The notes: generated from the letters alone by a model not told the origin. A stretch of 64,000 bases of DNA from Brevibacillus dissolubilis (GCF_006170445.1 NZ_VCNA01000003.1:186001-250000); one strand, 5' to 3'. Shown: positions 17,923 to 27,788, counted from the first letter of the stretch. Numbers and translations are program-made.

Positions 17923-18840
17923 CTATTTACGCAGTCGTGGGTCTACGGCATCACGGATACCGTCACCGAACAAGTTGAAGGCAAGCATGGTCACAGAGAT
18001 AAAGACCGCTGGGAACATCAATCGCCATGGATAATACTTCATCGCTGGCAGACCCTCATTCGCCATGGTACCCCATGAAGCTACCGGTGCGGATACACCA
18101 AGACCGATAAAGGACAGGAAGGACTCTGCGAAGATTGCAGAAGGAACTGTCAGTGAAAGTGTAACGATGATTGGACCAAGAGAGTTTGGAACCAAGTGTT
18201 TGAAGAGAACACGCATATCGTCAGCACCAAGAGAACGGGCAGCAAGCACATACTCTTGTTGTTTCAGTTGAAGCATCTGACCACGTACGATACGGGCCAT
18301 CCCTATCCAACCCGTTAAGGTTAGGGCTAGGATAATCGTACCTACACCAGGCTCAAATACAACGAGAAGCAGGATTACAACAAGCAGGTAAGGAATTGCG
18401 AACAAGATATCGGCAAAACGCATCATCGCTTCATCGATTTTACCGCCGTAGAAACCAGCGATACCACCATAGATAACCCCTACGACCAAGTCGATCGCAG
18501 CAGCAGCAAAACCTACTTCAAGAGAGATACGAGCACCGTACCAAATACGTACAAACACGTCACGACCGAGGTCGTCCGTACCGAACCAGTGTTCAGCAGA
18601 AGGCTTTTTATTCTTACCAGCGAGATCTGTTGTGAAGTAGTCATTAGAGCTCATCATTGGTACGAAAATCGCACAAACAATCAGAGCAATCAGGAAGATC
18701 ATAGAGACCATCGCTACTTTATTTTGCTTCAGTCGGCGCCAAGCATCTGCCCAAAATGAAAGGCTTGGACGAGAAATTTGTTCAGCCTGACGGAGGTCAA
18801 CCGAAATAGGTTGGAAATGTTCTTTAGTTAATTGTTGCAT
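17923..18840 (-). CDS. oppC: Oligopeptide ABC transporter permease OppC-type
   Basis: 305 residues with an N-terminal cytoplasmic segment, then six predicted membrane helices (first around 35-58). The EAA-type loop ARSLGADDMRVLFKHLVPN that contacts the ATPases is clear. FGTDDLGRDVFVRIWYGARISL is characteristic of OppC/DppC. It forms the pore with OppB. Six bases downstream of oppB. Confidence 0.93.
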   Translation of the reverse strand: MQQLTKEHFQPISVDLRQAEQISRPSLSFWADAWRRLKQNKVAMVSMIFLIALIVCAIFVPMMSSNDYFTTDLAGKNKKPSAEHWFGTDDLGRDVFVRIWYGARISLEVGFAAAAIDLVVGVIYGGIAGFYGGKIDEAMMRFADILFAIPYLLVVILLLVVFEPGVGTIILALTLTGWIGMARIVRGQMLQLKQQEYVLAARSLGADDMRVLFKHLVPNSLGPIIVTLSLTVPSAIFAESFLSFIGLGVSAPVASWGTMANEGLPAMKYYPWRLMFPAVFISVTMLAFNLFGDGIRDAVDPRLRK

Positions 18841-18846
18841 GTTATC

Positions 18847-19779
18847 CTACTCCTTTCCGCCACCAGCTAATTTAATACGTGGGTCAACGAATGTGTACGC
18901 CAAGTCAACCAAGAGAACCAGAACTACAAGCAGAATGGAATAGAATACAGTTGTACCCATAATTACAGTGTAGTCACGGTTAGAGATAGAGAGTACGAAC
19001 TCACGGCCAAGACCTGGGATACCGAAGATACGCTCAATTACGAAAGAACCGGTAAGAACGTTTGCAATCAGTGGACCAAGATACGTAATAACTGGCAACA
19101 GAGCATTTCGAATCGCATGTTTTACGGTGATCACGAAGGAAGAAAGACCTTTGGATTTAGCCGTTTTGATGTAATCTTGACCCAATACCTCAATCATGTT
19201 GGAGCGGGTCAGACGCGCGATAAACGCGAGTGGGGAAGCCGCAAGTGCCAAGGAAGGCAATACTGTATACTCAAATGACTCCCATTTTGCAATTGGGAAC
19301 CATCCTAATTCGATGGAAAATACGTATTGGTAGAAGGTTGCCAAGATAAAGCTCGGCACAGAAAGTCCCAATACAGCTATGATCATACCGGTATAGTCTT
19401 GCCACTTATTATGCTTTAAGGCTGCGATTACCCCGAGGGTGATCCCCCCAAATACTGCGATGGCAATCGCTTGCAGACCTAAGTGTGCAGATACCGGGAA
19501 ACCGCGGTTAATCATATCATTAACAGTGGATGATTTCTCAGTAAAAGATGGGCCCAAGTCCCATTGAATAACGTCAACAAGATAATCGGTGTATTGCTCG
19601 AAAAGTGGTTTGTCCAAACCGTATTTAGCTTCGAGAGCTTTTTTGATTTCTTCCGGCACTTTTTTCTCGGAGGTGAAAGGACCGCCCGGAATCGCATGCA
19701 TCAGGAAGAAGGTAGAGGTGACAATCAGGAAGAGCGAGATAGCCATGAACAAGATACGTTTGCCTAGGTAGCGAAACAA
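18847..19779 (-). CDS. oppB: Oligopeptide ABC transporter permease OppB-type
   Basis: 310 residues, six predicted membrane helices, the first at 10-30. The EAA-type loop is [43 protein letters not shown] is the typical C-terminal signature of OppB/DppB permeases. Separated from oppA by 265 bases that contain a strong hairpin, a common way to make more binding protein than permease. Confidence 0.93.
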   Translation of the reverse strand: MFRYLGKRILFMAISLFLIVTSTFFLMHAIPGGPFTSEKKVPEEIKKALEAKYGLDKPLFEQYTDYLVDVIQWDLGPSFTEKSSTVNDMINRGFPVSAHLGLQAIAIAVFGGITLGVIAALKHNKWQDYTGMIIAVLGLSVPSFILATFYQYVFSIELGWFPIAKWESFEYTVLPSLALAASPLAFIARLTRSNMIEVLGQDYIKTAKSKGLSSFVITVKHAIRNALLPVITYLGPLIANVLTGSFVIERIFGIPGLGREFVLSISNRDYTVIMGTTVFYSILLVVLVLLVDLAYTFVDPRIKLAGGGKE

Positions 19780-19965
19780 TTTACATACCCCCTTTAAAGA
19801 TTTGCTACTTCCACATCCACCTTACACAAGTTGTCAAAATTCGACACTATATGAAAAATAGATGTGTAACCCACCAGAAATACATTTTTCTGTCTATTTA
19901 TTTAATACCATAATAATAAACCAAAAAGTATGTTTAATACTATGGTAATACAAGGGACTGTAGAG

Positions 19966-19996
19966 TAAGGGTATATGGCCCATCCATATACCCTTA
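19966..19996 (-). promoter_or_regulatory. Intercistronic hairpin between oppA and oppB
   Basis: Perfect 13-base stem TAAGGGTATATGG / CCATATACCCTTA with a five-base loop and no T run. It is likely to stabilise the oppA end of the message or attenuate read-through into oppB. The rest of the 265-base gap is AT-rich with no gene. Confidence 0.6.
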
Positions 19997-20044
19997 ACCC
20001 ACAATGCCCATATAAACACTACACGTACTGCTCTGTCAGCAAGG

Positions 20045-21661
20045 TCACTTGCTTACATAAGCCCATTTCCAGTCTACAAACCCCAAGCCGTCCAAGACGA
20101 CTCCCTTCACTTGGTCCTTCTTCACATAAGAGAACGTATAGAAGTAGATTGGAGCAATCGGCATATCCTCCATGAGGATCGCCTCTGCATTTGCCAAAAT
20201 TTTCTTACGTTTCTCTTTATCAAGTTCGAGTGCGGATTGGTTCAACAGCTCTTTAAACTTAGGGTTTTCCCAGTTCGTGTCGTTGTTGCCGCCCTTCTTG
20301 TCTTTGAAGAGTTCAAGGAAGTTGATCGGGTCATTGAAATCGCCCAGCCATCCCATTCGCCCAACTTGGTAGTTCCCGGCGTGAAGTTTATCGATGTAGG
20401 TCTTCCACTCGACATTTTCGAGCTTAACCTCCACGCCAAGTTCTTGCTTCCATTGGTCTTGGATTGCCTCTGCGATTTTCTTATGTGCTTCAGAAGTATT
20501 ATAAGAAAGGGTAATCGGCGGCAATTTGGTGAGGCCGAGTTCTTTTATCCCTTCTTCTAGTAACTTCTTAGCCGTCTCCACGTCATTATCCTTGAAGTAA
20601 CCTTCAGGATGTAGAAGCATGGATTCAGGCAGTGCGCCCATAGCTGGTTTTTGTTCCTGTTGAGTAATGTTATCAATAATGGCTTGTCGGTTAATCGCGT
20701 AGGTGAAGGCTTTACGGATTTTGACGTTGTTGAATGGAACCTGCTCAGTGTTGAATTTGTACCAATAGGTGCCGGCGATCGGGATCGTAGTCATCTTGCC
20801 TTGATCCTTCAGCGCTGGAATCGAATCGGTAGGAAGTGAACTGAGCGGATGACCAGCCCAGTCAAGATCACCGCTTTCAAACATGGAAAGCTCCGTGTTC
20901 TCGTCTTCTACCATTGAGAATTCGATACGGTCGAGCTTTACGGTGTCTTTGTCCCAGTACTTGTCATTCTTCACGAGAACAAGCTTGCTCTTATGTTCCC
21001 ATGCTTCCATTTTGAACGGGCCGTTTCCTACGTGGGTGGCTGCTTCTGTCGCCCACTTCGGATTGGCTTCGACTACCTTCTTGTTAACAGGATAGTACGT
21101 GTAGAATGCTGTCAGCTCAAGGAAAAACGGGGTTGGGTTCTCTAACTTGACTTCGAGAGTCTTGTCATCCAGTGCTTTTACCCCTACATCATCACGCTTC
21201 GCTTTTTTCGTGTTGAACGCTTCGCCGTTCTTGATGTAGTAAAGCTGGTATGCATAGTCAGAGATCGTATTAGGGTCAAGGGCACGCTTCCAAGCAAATT
21301 CGAAGTCGTGTGCAGTCACTGGATCACCATTGCTCCATTGCGAATCACGCAGGTGGAAGGTGTAGGTCAAACCGTCATCGGAGACATCGATCTTCTCTGC
21401 TACGGAATTGATCGGCTCCCCTTTTTCAGTGGTGCGGGTCAAGCCGTCAAAAGTAGCGCGGGCAACCGCTCCAGACGTGGTGTCTGAGGCGAGTCCAGGG
21501 TCTGCTGTAGGTGGTTCTGAGTGGAGGTTCAGCTTGAGGATTTGCGAGTCAGATGCCGGTTTATCGTTGGCATCTGTGCTGACAGGTTTACCGAAACAAC
21601 CTGTCAAAGCGGTACTGAGCATCAAAACGGAACTGGCTAGCACGAAAACACTCTTCTTCAA
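20045..21661 (-). CDS. oppA: Peptide ABC transporter substrate-binding lipoprotein OppA-type
   Basis: 538 residues, extracellular solute-binding protein of family 5 (cluster C). The signal peptide ends in the lipobox LTGC (cysteine about residue 22), so it is a lipoprotein on the outer face of the membrane. Family signatures include SDDGLTYTFHLRDSQWSNGDPVTAHDFEFAWKR around residue 90-125. It binds peptides and delivers them to OppBC. First gene of the opp operon. Confidence 0.94.
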   Translation of the reverse strand: MKKSVFVLASSVLMLSTALTGCFGKPVSTDANDKPASDSQILKLNLHSEPPTADPGLASDTTSGAVARATFDGLTRTTEKGEPINSVAEKIDVSDDGLTYTFHLRDSQWSNGDPVTAHDFEFAWKRALDPNTISDYAYQLYYIKNGEAFNTKKAKRDDVGVKALDDKTLEVKLENPTPFFLELTAFYTYYPVNKKVVEANPKWATEAATHVGNGPFKMEAWEHKSKLVLVKNDKYWDKDTVKLDRIEFSMVEDENTELSMFESGDLDWAGHPLSSLPTDSIPALKDQGKMTTIPIAGTYWYKFNTEQVPFNNVKIRKAFTYAINRQAIIDNITQQEQKPAMGALPESMLLHPEGYFKDNDVETAKKLLEEGIKELGLTKLPPITLSYNTSEAHKKIAEAIQDQWKQELGVEVKLENVEWKTYIDKLHAGNYQVGRMGWLGDFNDPINFLELFKDKKGGNNDTNWENPKFKELLNQSALELDKEKRKKILANAEAILMEDMPIAPIYFYTFSYVKKDQVKGVVLDGLGFVDWKWAYVSK

Positions 21662-21690
21662 CGTTAACTCCCCCTATTTTATGTTTTTTC

Positions 21691-21718
21691 TGAAAACAAC
21701 GACTAGGAGAAATCGTTG
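21691..21718 (-). terminator. Weak terminator between the Lrp-type regulator and oppA
   Basis: CAACGA (21697-21702) / TCGTTG (21713-21718) with TTTTC after the stem on the minus strand. Only six base pairs. Confidence 0.45.
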
Positions 21719-21734
21719 CCTGGGGTCCTCATCA

Positions 21735-22214
21735 TCAACCCTTTTCATTTATGGCAACTTCGTCTTCACGAACGTAGGAGAATGAATCCTTGTATTGGCG
21801 GAGTTCGAGAGAAACGTCTGCGCCAAGGATTCCTTCTATGCGAGAGAGTCGTTCGTTGACGAAGTGGATGAGCTCGGTATTGCTATAAAAGAATGCCTGA
21901 ATGATGAGATCGTGTTTTCCGCTGAAGGCTCCCACAAAGCGAACTTCCGGGAGTTGACTGAGTTCTTCGGCCACTTGCTGCTGAAGTCCCAGCTTGGTGT
22001 TCAGTCCGATGATGGTCTGGACGTTAAGTCCTAATTTGACTGGATCAGTGCGAATGACAAATTCGAACACACCGTCGTGCAACAGGCGAGAGATCCGAGA
22101 GCGTACTGTCCCTTCACTAATCTTAAGCTGGTGTGCAATCTCTGTGTAAGGAGTGCGCCCATCGTCCTGGAGAATTTGTAGTATCTGCCGATCCAGATGG
22201 TCGATTCTTTTCAA
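21735..22214 (-). CDS. Lrp/AsnC family transcriptional regulator
   Basis: About 159 residues. N-terminal helix-turn-helix (IDHLDRQILQILQDDGRTPYTEIAHQLKISEGTVRSRISRL) followed by the ligand-binding RAM domain with GAFSGKHDLIIQAFF. I choose TTG 22214, eight bases after GGAG, because it gives the standard start KRIDHLDRQIL; the longer frame from 22271 has no site. It lies directly upstream of oppABCDF on the same strand, so control of peptide uptake is a reasonable inference. Repeated ACGAAAT motifs upstream may be its operator. Confidence 0.88.
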   Translation of the reverse strand: MKRIDHLDRQILQILQDDGRTPYTEIAHQLKISEGTVRSRISRLLHDGVFEFVIRTDPVKLGLNVQTIIGLNTKLGLQQQVAEELSQLPEVRFVGAFSGKHDLIIQAFFYSNTELIHFVNERLSRIEGILGADVSLELRQYKDSFSYVREDEVAINEKG

Positions 22215-22493
22215 GAGTACCACTCCATTTAAAGATCTTGTAAGCCTGTAAAATCGAATTACGAAATACACAGCTACTCTACGTGTTTTTTACGAAATTC
22301 GAAGAAATCCTTAACATTCGCCTGACACTATAAAATTATTACGAAATGATAGCGGTGTCAACGAATTTTCACAAATACAAATATAAAACATTATAAACCT
22401 AGGCTTATTTCTTCTTATATATTTTGAAATTATTTGAAAACTTGTTTGTAACTATATATATGAGACAAACTGCATGCCGCATGCAAAAAGATG
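22215..22493. promoter_or_regulatory. AT-rich control region of the Lrp-type gene with three ACGAAAT repeats
   Basis: ACGAAAT occurs at 22261, 22292 and 22341 in the same orientation, the second extended as ACGAAATTCG. Lrp-type proteins bind multiple AT-rich sites, so these are operator candidates. No gene was found in the gap between 22215 and 22612. Confidence 0.35.
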
Positions 22494-22560
22494 AAAAAAA
22501 CCGCTACATTCAACGCTTTTCGTACGTATACCCTACGAAATCAAGCATGGAATATAGCGG
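22494..22560 (-). terminator. Terminator of the nucleoside operon
   Basis: CCGCTATATTC / GAATGTAGCGG outer stem with an inner TTCGTA/TACGAA stem, then seven T on the minus strand, about 50 bases after the pdp stop codon. Confidence 0.8.
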
Positions 22561-22612
22561 AATCAGGCCTGAAACCCATTTTAATAATTTTTATTTTTTC
22601 GCCAAAAAAGTT

Positions 22613-23917
22613 TTAAATAATTTTATAGATCAAAAGTTGCACGACTCCCTGCTCAGCGTCTACGCTGATGGCAGATGCGATCTCATCAACCGCATTTTGT
22701 CCAGCTTCTATATTATTTGCATGAATAACAGCGATCGTTTCGCCTGCTTCAACCGGGTCTCCGATTTTTTTGGCAAAGACGATTCCGACTGCCAGATCGA
22801 TGTCGTGTTCTTTGGTCAGACGGCCTGCACCTAAAGAAACGGAAGCATGCCCTACGCGCTCTGCATCGATGGCTGTGATATATCCCTTGGCTGGTGCTTT
22901 CACTTCGAGCTTATGAGCCGCCTGAGGCAAGAGAGAGGTGTCATAGATGCAATCAGTTTGACCGCCTTGGGCAGCGACCATCTCAGCAAGCTTATCGACC
23001 GCTTTTCCGGTTGCAATCAGCTCTTCTAACAGTTGATAGGCGGTGGTAGTATCAGGTGCTTTGCCACCTAATACCAGCATATGAGAACCGATCGTCAGGC
23101 AGAGTTCGGTGAAGTCTTTCGGCCCTTTGCCGGCGAGGGTGTCAATTGCTTCTTTGACCTCGAGCGCATTGCCCACTGCAAAGCCCAGCGGCTGGTTCAT
23201 GTCGCTGAGTACGGCCACGGTGCGGCGCCCTACTTGTTCGCCGATTTCGACCATGGCATGGGCCAGCGTCTCGGCTTGTTCGAGGGTCTTCATAAAAGCG
23301 CCCCTGCCCACTTTGACGTCGAGCAGGATCGCGTCTGCGCCTGCTGCGATTTTTTTGGACATAATGGAGCTGGCGATCAGTGGCAGGGCCTCAACCGTCG
23401 CAGTTACGTCGCGCAATGCATACAGCTTTTTATCGGCTGGTGTGAGGTTGCCGGACTGGCCAACGATGGCTACGCCCACCTCACGCACCTGATCGAGGAA
23501 CTGCTCACGGGAGCGCTCTACCTGATAGCCTGGAATGGCCTCCAGCTTGTCAATGGTGCCACCGGAGTGTCCGAGTCCACGCCCTGACATTTTGGCCACA
23601 GGAATGCCTGCAGCAGCGACTAGAGGCGCGACTACGAGTGTCGTCTTGTCCCCTACTCCGCCTGTGGAGTGCTTGTCTACCTTGACCCCTGGGATGGAGG
23701 AGAGATCGATCTGATCGCCTGAGCCTGCCATTGCCAGTGTGAGGTCTGCTGTTTCACGAGGGGTCATCCCACGGAAAAGAACCGCCATCGCCCATGCTGA
23801 CATCTGATAGTCAGGAATGGAGCCGTCTGTGTAGCCATTTACGAGAAAGGCGATTTCTTCCGGGGTGTGCTCATGACCGTCCCGTTTTTTTGCGATTACA
23901 TCTACCATGCGTATCAT
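22613..23917 (-). CDS. pdp: Pyrimidine-nucleoside phosphorylase
   Basis: 434 residues, thymidine phosphorylase superfamily. It cleaves uridine, deoxyuridine and thymidine with phosphate to base plus (deoxy)ribose 1-phosphate. The family signature [21 protein letters not shown] and the phosphate-binding [13 protein letters not shown] are intact. C-terminal barrel-sandwich domain at about 345-434. ATG 23917 uses a GAGGTG site inside the end of the upstream phosphorylase gene, so the two are coupled. Confidence 0.95.
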   Translation of the reverse strand: MIRMVDVIAKKRDGHEHTPEEIAFLVNGYTDGSIPDYQMSAWAMAVLFRGMTPRETADLTLAMAGSGDQIDLSSIPGVKVDKHSTGGVGDKTTLVVAPLVAAAGIPVAKMSGRGLGHSGGTIDKLEAIPGYQVERSREQFLDQVREVGVAIVGQSGNLTPADKKLYALRDVTATVEALPLIASSIMSKKIAAGADAILLDVKVGRGAFMKTLEQAETLAHAMVEIGEQVGRRTVAVLSDMNQPLGFAVGNALEVKEAIDTLAGKGPKDFTELCLTIGSHMLVLGGKAPDTTTAYQLLEELIATGKAVDKLAEMVAAQGGQTDCIYDTSLLPQAAHKLEVKAPAKGYITAIDAERVGHASVSLGAGRLTKEHDIDLAVGIVFAKKIGDPVEAGETIAVIHANNIEAGQNAVDEIASAISVDAEQGVVQLLIYKII

Positions 23918-23920
23918 TGC

Positions 23921-24742
23921 TTACACCTCAGCTACGATATTTTTCACAAGGGAGATGAATTGCGGACGGGTACGGTTCGCTACCGCTACAACCTGCTCGT
24001 GGGTGAGTGGCTCGAGCTCTTCGCCGATCGCCATGTCTGTGATGCAAGAGATTCCGAGGACTTTGAGGCCTGCATGGCTAGCTACGATCACTTCTGGAAC
24101 CGTAGACATACCGACAGCGTCACCGCCGACACGTGCGAGCATGGTCAGCTCAGACGGAGTCATATAGGTAGGGCCAGACACGCCTGCGTATACGCCTTGC
24201 TGTACTTTGACGCCGAGTCGTTCTGCTACGGATTTCGCGGTTTTCACCAGCTCAGGAGTGTAGGCGCGGGACATGTCTGGGAAGCGTGGGCCGAACTCTT
24301 CGAGGTTGGCACCGATCAGCGGGTTATCGCCGGTCCAGTTGATATGGTCGGTGATAATCATCAGGTCACCTGCTGCAAACGCACGGTTCATACCGCCAGC
24401 TGCGTTGGTTACGACCAGAGTGTCGACGCCGAGCTTTTTCATTACATAGATCGGGAACGTAACGACGCTCATGCTGTAACCTTCGTAGTAGTGGAAGCGG
24501 CCTTGCATAGCAACAACCGGTGTGCCGTTCAATTGGCCTACTACCAGACGGCCCTCGTGTCCTGCTACGGTAGACACAGGGAAGTTCGGGATTTCATCAT
24601 AGTTGATGTAGGTTGGGTTTTCGATTTCGTCAGCAAGCACGCCAAGACCGGAGCCAAGGATCAGACCGATGCGTGGTTGTACAGAGATTTTCCCTGCAAT
24701 ATAGGAAGCTGCTTCTTGAATTTTTTGCGCTTTGTTTTCCAT
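23921..24742 (-). CDS. Purine-nucleoside-phosphorylase-like protein with altered base-recognition residues
   Basis: 273 residues of the trimeric PNP/MTAP family, paralogous to the next gene upstream. Phosphate-site and fold motifs are intact (GSGLGVLADEI, GRFHYYEGYSM, TNAAGGMNRAFAAGDLMIITDHIN, MSTVPEVIVA). The two purine-contacting positions are changed: the glutamate of GP(S/T)(Y/F)ETxAE is methionine here (GPTYMTPSE), and the asparagine of ITN is aspartate (CITDMA). In human PNP these are Glu201 and Asn243; methylthioadenosine phosphorylase has Ser and Asp. A shift towards 6-aminopurines is therefore inferred. ATG 24742 follows AGGTGA; a GTG at 24754 overlaps that site. Confidence 0.88.
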   Translation of the reverse strand: MENKAQKIQEAASYIAGKISVQPRIGLILGSGLGVLADEIENPTYINYDEIPNFPVSTVAGHEGRLVVGQLNGTPVVAMQGRFHYYEGYSMSVVTFPIYVMKKLGVDTLVVTNAAGGMNRAFAAGDLMIITDHINWTGDNPLIGANLEEFGPRFPDMSRAYTPELVKTAKSVAERLGVKVQQGVYAGVSGPTYMTPSELTMLARVGGDAVGMSTVPEVIVASHAGLKVLGISCITDMAIGEELEPLTHEQVVAVANRTRPQFISLVKNIVAEV

Positions 24743-24761
24743 ATCGATATTCACCTGTTTT

Positions 24762-25571
24762 CTATAATTTGGCGATGATTCCGTTTACGAGTGCAAGGAA
24801 TTCGGATTTTACTTTTTCCGTCGTTTCCATAACCTCGTCATGGGTCAGAGGCTGTTCGAGGATGCCTGCTGCCATGTTGGAGATGCAAGAGATACCGAGG
24901 ACTTCGACACCCATATGACGGGCTACGATTACTTCCGGTACGGTGGACATACCGACTGCGTCACCGCCGAGGTAGCGGATCATGCGGATTTCGGCTGGAG
25001 TCTCATAGGATGGGCCGAGCATACCGCAGTAGACGCCCTCTTTCAGCTGGATTCCTTGCTCGTTGGCTACTGCTTTCGCCACTTCACGCAGGCGCTTGGA
25101 GTAGGCTTCAGACATGTCTGGGAAACGCACGCCAAAGCTCTCATCGTTAGGTCCGATCAGCGGGTTGCGGGAAGTGAGGTTGATATGGTCGGTGATCAGC
25201 ATGAGATCGCCTGCATTGTATTCGGTGTTGACACCGCCTGCTGCATTGGTCACGATGATGGTCTCTACCCCGATTGCTTTCATCACACGGATCGGGAAAA
25301 CAACCGCATCGAGTCCATGGCCTTCGTAGTAGTGAAAACGACCTTGCATCGCTACTACTTGTTTGCCTTGCAGCTTACCGATGACGAGCTGGCCTTTGTG
25401 ACCTACTACCGTGGATTGGGTGAAGCCTGGGATATCGCTGTATGGAATGGCAATCGCGTCTTGGATGTCCTCAGCCAATACGCCCAGACCGGAACCGAGT
25501 ACCAGACCCAGTGTCGGTGCTTCTTTAAGTTGGCCTAAAATAAATTCTTTTGCTTGATTGATCGAGCTCAT
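24762..25571 (-). CDS. punA: Purine nucleoside phosphorylase (inosine/guanosine type)
   Basis: 269 residues. It converts inosine, guanosine and their deoxy forms to base plus sugar 1-phosphate. Base-recognition residues are the standard ones: glutamate in GPSYETPAE and asparagine in SCISNMAAG. GRFHYYEGH and TNAAGGVN complete the site. ATG 25571 has AGGAGG eight bases upstream. It lies between deoB and the variant phosphorylase; the order deoB-punA is that of Bacillus subtilis. Confidence 0.95.
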   Translation of the reverse strand: MSSINQAKEFILGQLKEAPTLGLVLGSGLGVLAEDIQDAIAIPYSDIPGFTQSTVVGHKGQLVIGKLQGKQVVAMQGRFHYYEGHGLDAVVFPIRVMKAIGVETIIVTNAAGGVNTEYNAGDLMLITDHINLTSRNPLIGPNDESFGVRFPDMSEAYSKRLREVAKAVANEQGIQLKEGVYCGMLGPSYETPAEIRMIRYLGGDAVGMSTVPEVIVARHMGVEVLGISCISNMAAGILEQPLTHDEVMETTEKVKSEFLALVNGIIAKL

Positions 25572-25583
25572 TGTGTGTACCTC

Positions 25584-26759
25584 CTACAATTCTTCTAAGA
25601 AACTGCGACCGATTTTTGGCAGGGTGACACCAAAGTTGTCCGCGATGGTTGCGCCAAGATCTGCGAACGTTTCGCGCACACCGAGGTTTTTGCCTGCCTC
25701 AAGACCTTTATATGTAACCAGAAGGGGAACATATTCACGGGTGTGGTCTGTTCCGTGGTGGATGGGGTCGTTACCGTGGTCAGCTGTAATGACCAACAGG
25801 TCGCCTTCGCGCATAGCGCCAAGGATCTCAGGCATACGTGCGTCAAATTCCATCAGTGCTTGTCCGTAGCCTTCTGGATCGCGGCGATGGCCGAATTTCG
25901 CATCGAAGTCGACAAGGTTGACAAAGCTGAGTCCTGTGAAGTCCTCGCCCATCGTTTTAACGATCTGGTCTACGCCGTCCATGTTATCTTTGGTACGGAT
26001 GGAGCGGGTGATTCCTTCTTCGGCATAAATGTCAGAGATTTTTCCGATTGCAATCGACTCGATGCCGTTGTCCACCAGGTGGTTCATGACTGTTTTGTCA
26101 AATGGCTTCACGGAGTAGTCATGACGGTTGGCGGTACGTGCAAAATTACCCGGTTGACCCAAGAATGGACGGGCAATGACGCGTGTAACCGCATACTCAT
26201 CGCGCAGGGTCAGTTCACGTGCGATTTCGCAGATGCGGTAGAGCTCATCGAGTGGAACAATCTCTTCGTGTGCTGCGATTTGGAACACGGAGTCCGCAGA
26301 CGTATAGACGATAACAGCGCCTGTTTTCATATGCTCTTCGCCCAGCTCATCGAGGATTTCGGTGCCGGATGCGACTTTGTTGCCGAGCACTTTACGTCCG
26401 ATGCGCTGTTCAAACTCTTGAATCAGTTCTTGTGGGAACCCGTCTGGATAGGTATTGAACGGGACTGCCACTTGCAGGCCCATGATTTCCCAGTGGCCAG
26501 TGGTGGTGTCTTTCCCGATGGAGATCTCAGCCATTTTCCCGTAATGGGCTGTGGTCTCTTGTACGGTTGGTACGTTGTGAAGCGGTGCGATGTTACCAAG
26601 GCCCAGCTTCGCGAGGTTCGGCAGTGCAAAGCCGTTCACGCGCTCTGCGATATGACCGAGCGTGTGTGCCCCTTCATCATTGAATTTCGGTGCGTCCGGC
26701 AGTTCACCAATCCCGACGCTGTCCATGACAATCAAAAAAACACGCGAAAAACGCGCCAT
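25584..26759 (-). CDS. deoB: Phosphopentomutase
   Basis: 391 residues, alkaline-phosphatase superfamily. It interconverts (deoxy)ribose 1-phosphate and 5-phosphate, linking the phosphorylases to central metabolism. Metal and phospho-acceptor motifs are visible: [17 protein letters not shown] at the N-terminus, [20 protein letters not shown], and [31 protein letters not shown] precedes ATG 26759. First gene of the operon deoB-punA-PNP-like-pdp. Confidence 0.96.
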   Translation of the reverse strand: MARFSRVFLIVMDSVGIGELPDAPKFNDEGAHTLGHIAERVNGFALPNLAKLGLGNIAPLHNVPTVQETTAHYGKMAEISIGKDTTTGHWEIMGLQVAVPFNTYPDGFPQELIQEFEQRIGRKVLGNKVASGTEILDELGEEHMKTGAVIVYTSADSVFQIAAHEEIVPLDELYRICEIARELTLRDEYAVTRVIARPFLGQPGNFARTANRHDYSVKPFDKTVMNHLVDNGIESIAIGKISDIYAEEGITRSIRTKDNMDGVDQIVKTMGEDFTGLSFVNLVDFDAKFGHRRDPEGYGQALMEFDARMPEILGAMREGDLLVITADHGNDPIHHGTDHTREYVPLLVTYKGLEAGKNLGVRETFADLGATIADNFGVTLPKIGRSFLEEL

Positions 26760-26804
26760 CTGTCATCCTCCTCTGTACGTTCCTGTAAAAAATGCTGGTG
26801 ATTG

Positions 26805-26826
26805 AAAAAAGAGAGCCTACGCTCTC
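26805..26826 (-). terminator. Terminator overlapping the xerD stop codon
   Basis: GAGAGC/GCTCTC stem with loop GTAG and six T on the minus strand. The TAG stop of xerD is in the loop. Confidence 0.85.
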
Positions 26827-27704
26827 GGGTGGGATTTGGCATACACATCTTTGATCCTTGTTTTGGTCACGTGGGTGTAGATCTGCGTCGTGGAGATATC
26901 GGCATGACCAAGCATCTCTTGAACCGAACGCAAGTCAGCCCCGTTCTCCAGCAGGTGCGTGGCAAACGAGTGTCTGAGCGTATGCGGGGTAATCTCCGCT
27001 CTCACTCCTGCCTGTACAGCGTACTTCTTGATGATCTTCCAGAAACCTTGGCGGGTCATCCGCTTGCCCAAGTGATTCAAAAACAGGGCGTGATCGTTGC
27101 CTTGTTTGAGTAGCTTGGGACGACCCTGTTCTATGTATCTGCGCACGACATCGATGGCGATACTTCCAAGCGGGATCATACGCTCCTTGGAACCTTTGCC
27201 CATGCATTTGAGAAAACCCATGTCGAGATTAACGTCGCCTATGTCTAATGACACCAGCTCTGAGACGCGGATTCCGGTCGCATAGAGAAGCTCCAGCATC
27301 CCTTTATCACGCATCCCAGGAGCGGTGTTTACCTTTGGCCCTTCCAAAAGCATCTCGACCTCTTGAATCGAGAGTACTTTGGGCAGACGCTTTTCCATCT
27401 TCGGTGTTTCCAAATGAATTGAAGGATCGTGCTCAAGATGTTTGTCGCGTACAAGGAATTGATAGAACGCGCGGATCGAAGCCATGTTGCGGGAAATGGT
27501 AGCTGTCGCCCGACCTTTTTCTTTAAGCATCAGCAGATAGCCTGAGATGTGGCTACGTGTCGTGTCCTGGATCTGCGAAATCCCCTGCTCTCGCAAATAC
27601 GCATTGTACATGACCAAGTCGCGTTGGTATGACTCCAGCGTATTGGCGGCCAGTCCTTTTTCCACTGCCAAAAAGTGGGTGAAGTGATCAATAAGCATAT
27701 CCAT
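26817..27704 (-). CDS. xerD: Site-specific tyrosine recombinase XerD
   Basis: 295 residues. SAM-like N-terminal domain (MDMLIDHFTHFLAVEKGL onward) and C-terminal catalytic domain. Catalytic residues visible: Arg in ATGIRVSELV, Lys in the GKGSKER hairpin, His-x-x-Arg in HTLRHSFATHLLE, His in LGHADIS and the nucleophilic Tyr in TQIYTHV. It resolves chromosome dimers at dif with XerC/CodV. ATG 27704 follows AAGGAG at 11 bases. Its position next to deoB, and its length and motifs, mark it as the housekeeping recombinase rather than a phage integrase. Confidence 0.95.
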   Translation of the reverse strand: MDMLIDHFTHFLAVEKGLAANTLESYQRDLVMYNAYLREQGISQIQDTTRSHISGYLLMLKEKGRATATISRNMASIRAFYQFLVRDKHLEHDPSIHLETPKMEKRLPKVLSIQEVEMLLEGPKVNTAPGMRDKGMLELLYATGIRVSELVSLDIGDVNLDMGFLKCMGKGSKERMIPLGSIAIDVVRRYIEQGRPKLLKQGNDHALFLNHLGKRMTRQGFWKIIKKYAVQAGVRAEITPHTLRHSFATHLLENGADLRSVQEMLGHADISTTQIYTHVTKTRIKDVYAKSHPRA

Positions 27705-27788
27705 TGGAGCGACTTCTCCTTCAAGGTGAAATAGTACCTTTATCCCATTCCACAACCGTTCGGAAAAATCCTCTTTTTTCGCCTGAAA

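Noticed and set aside
26817-27704. Tyrosine recombinase as a sign of a mobile island
   Set aside because: Its context next to deoB, and its length and motifs, are those of housekeeping XerD; no attachment sites or phage genes are nearby.
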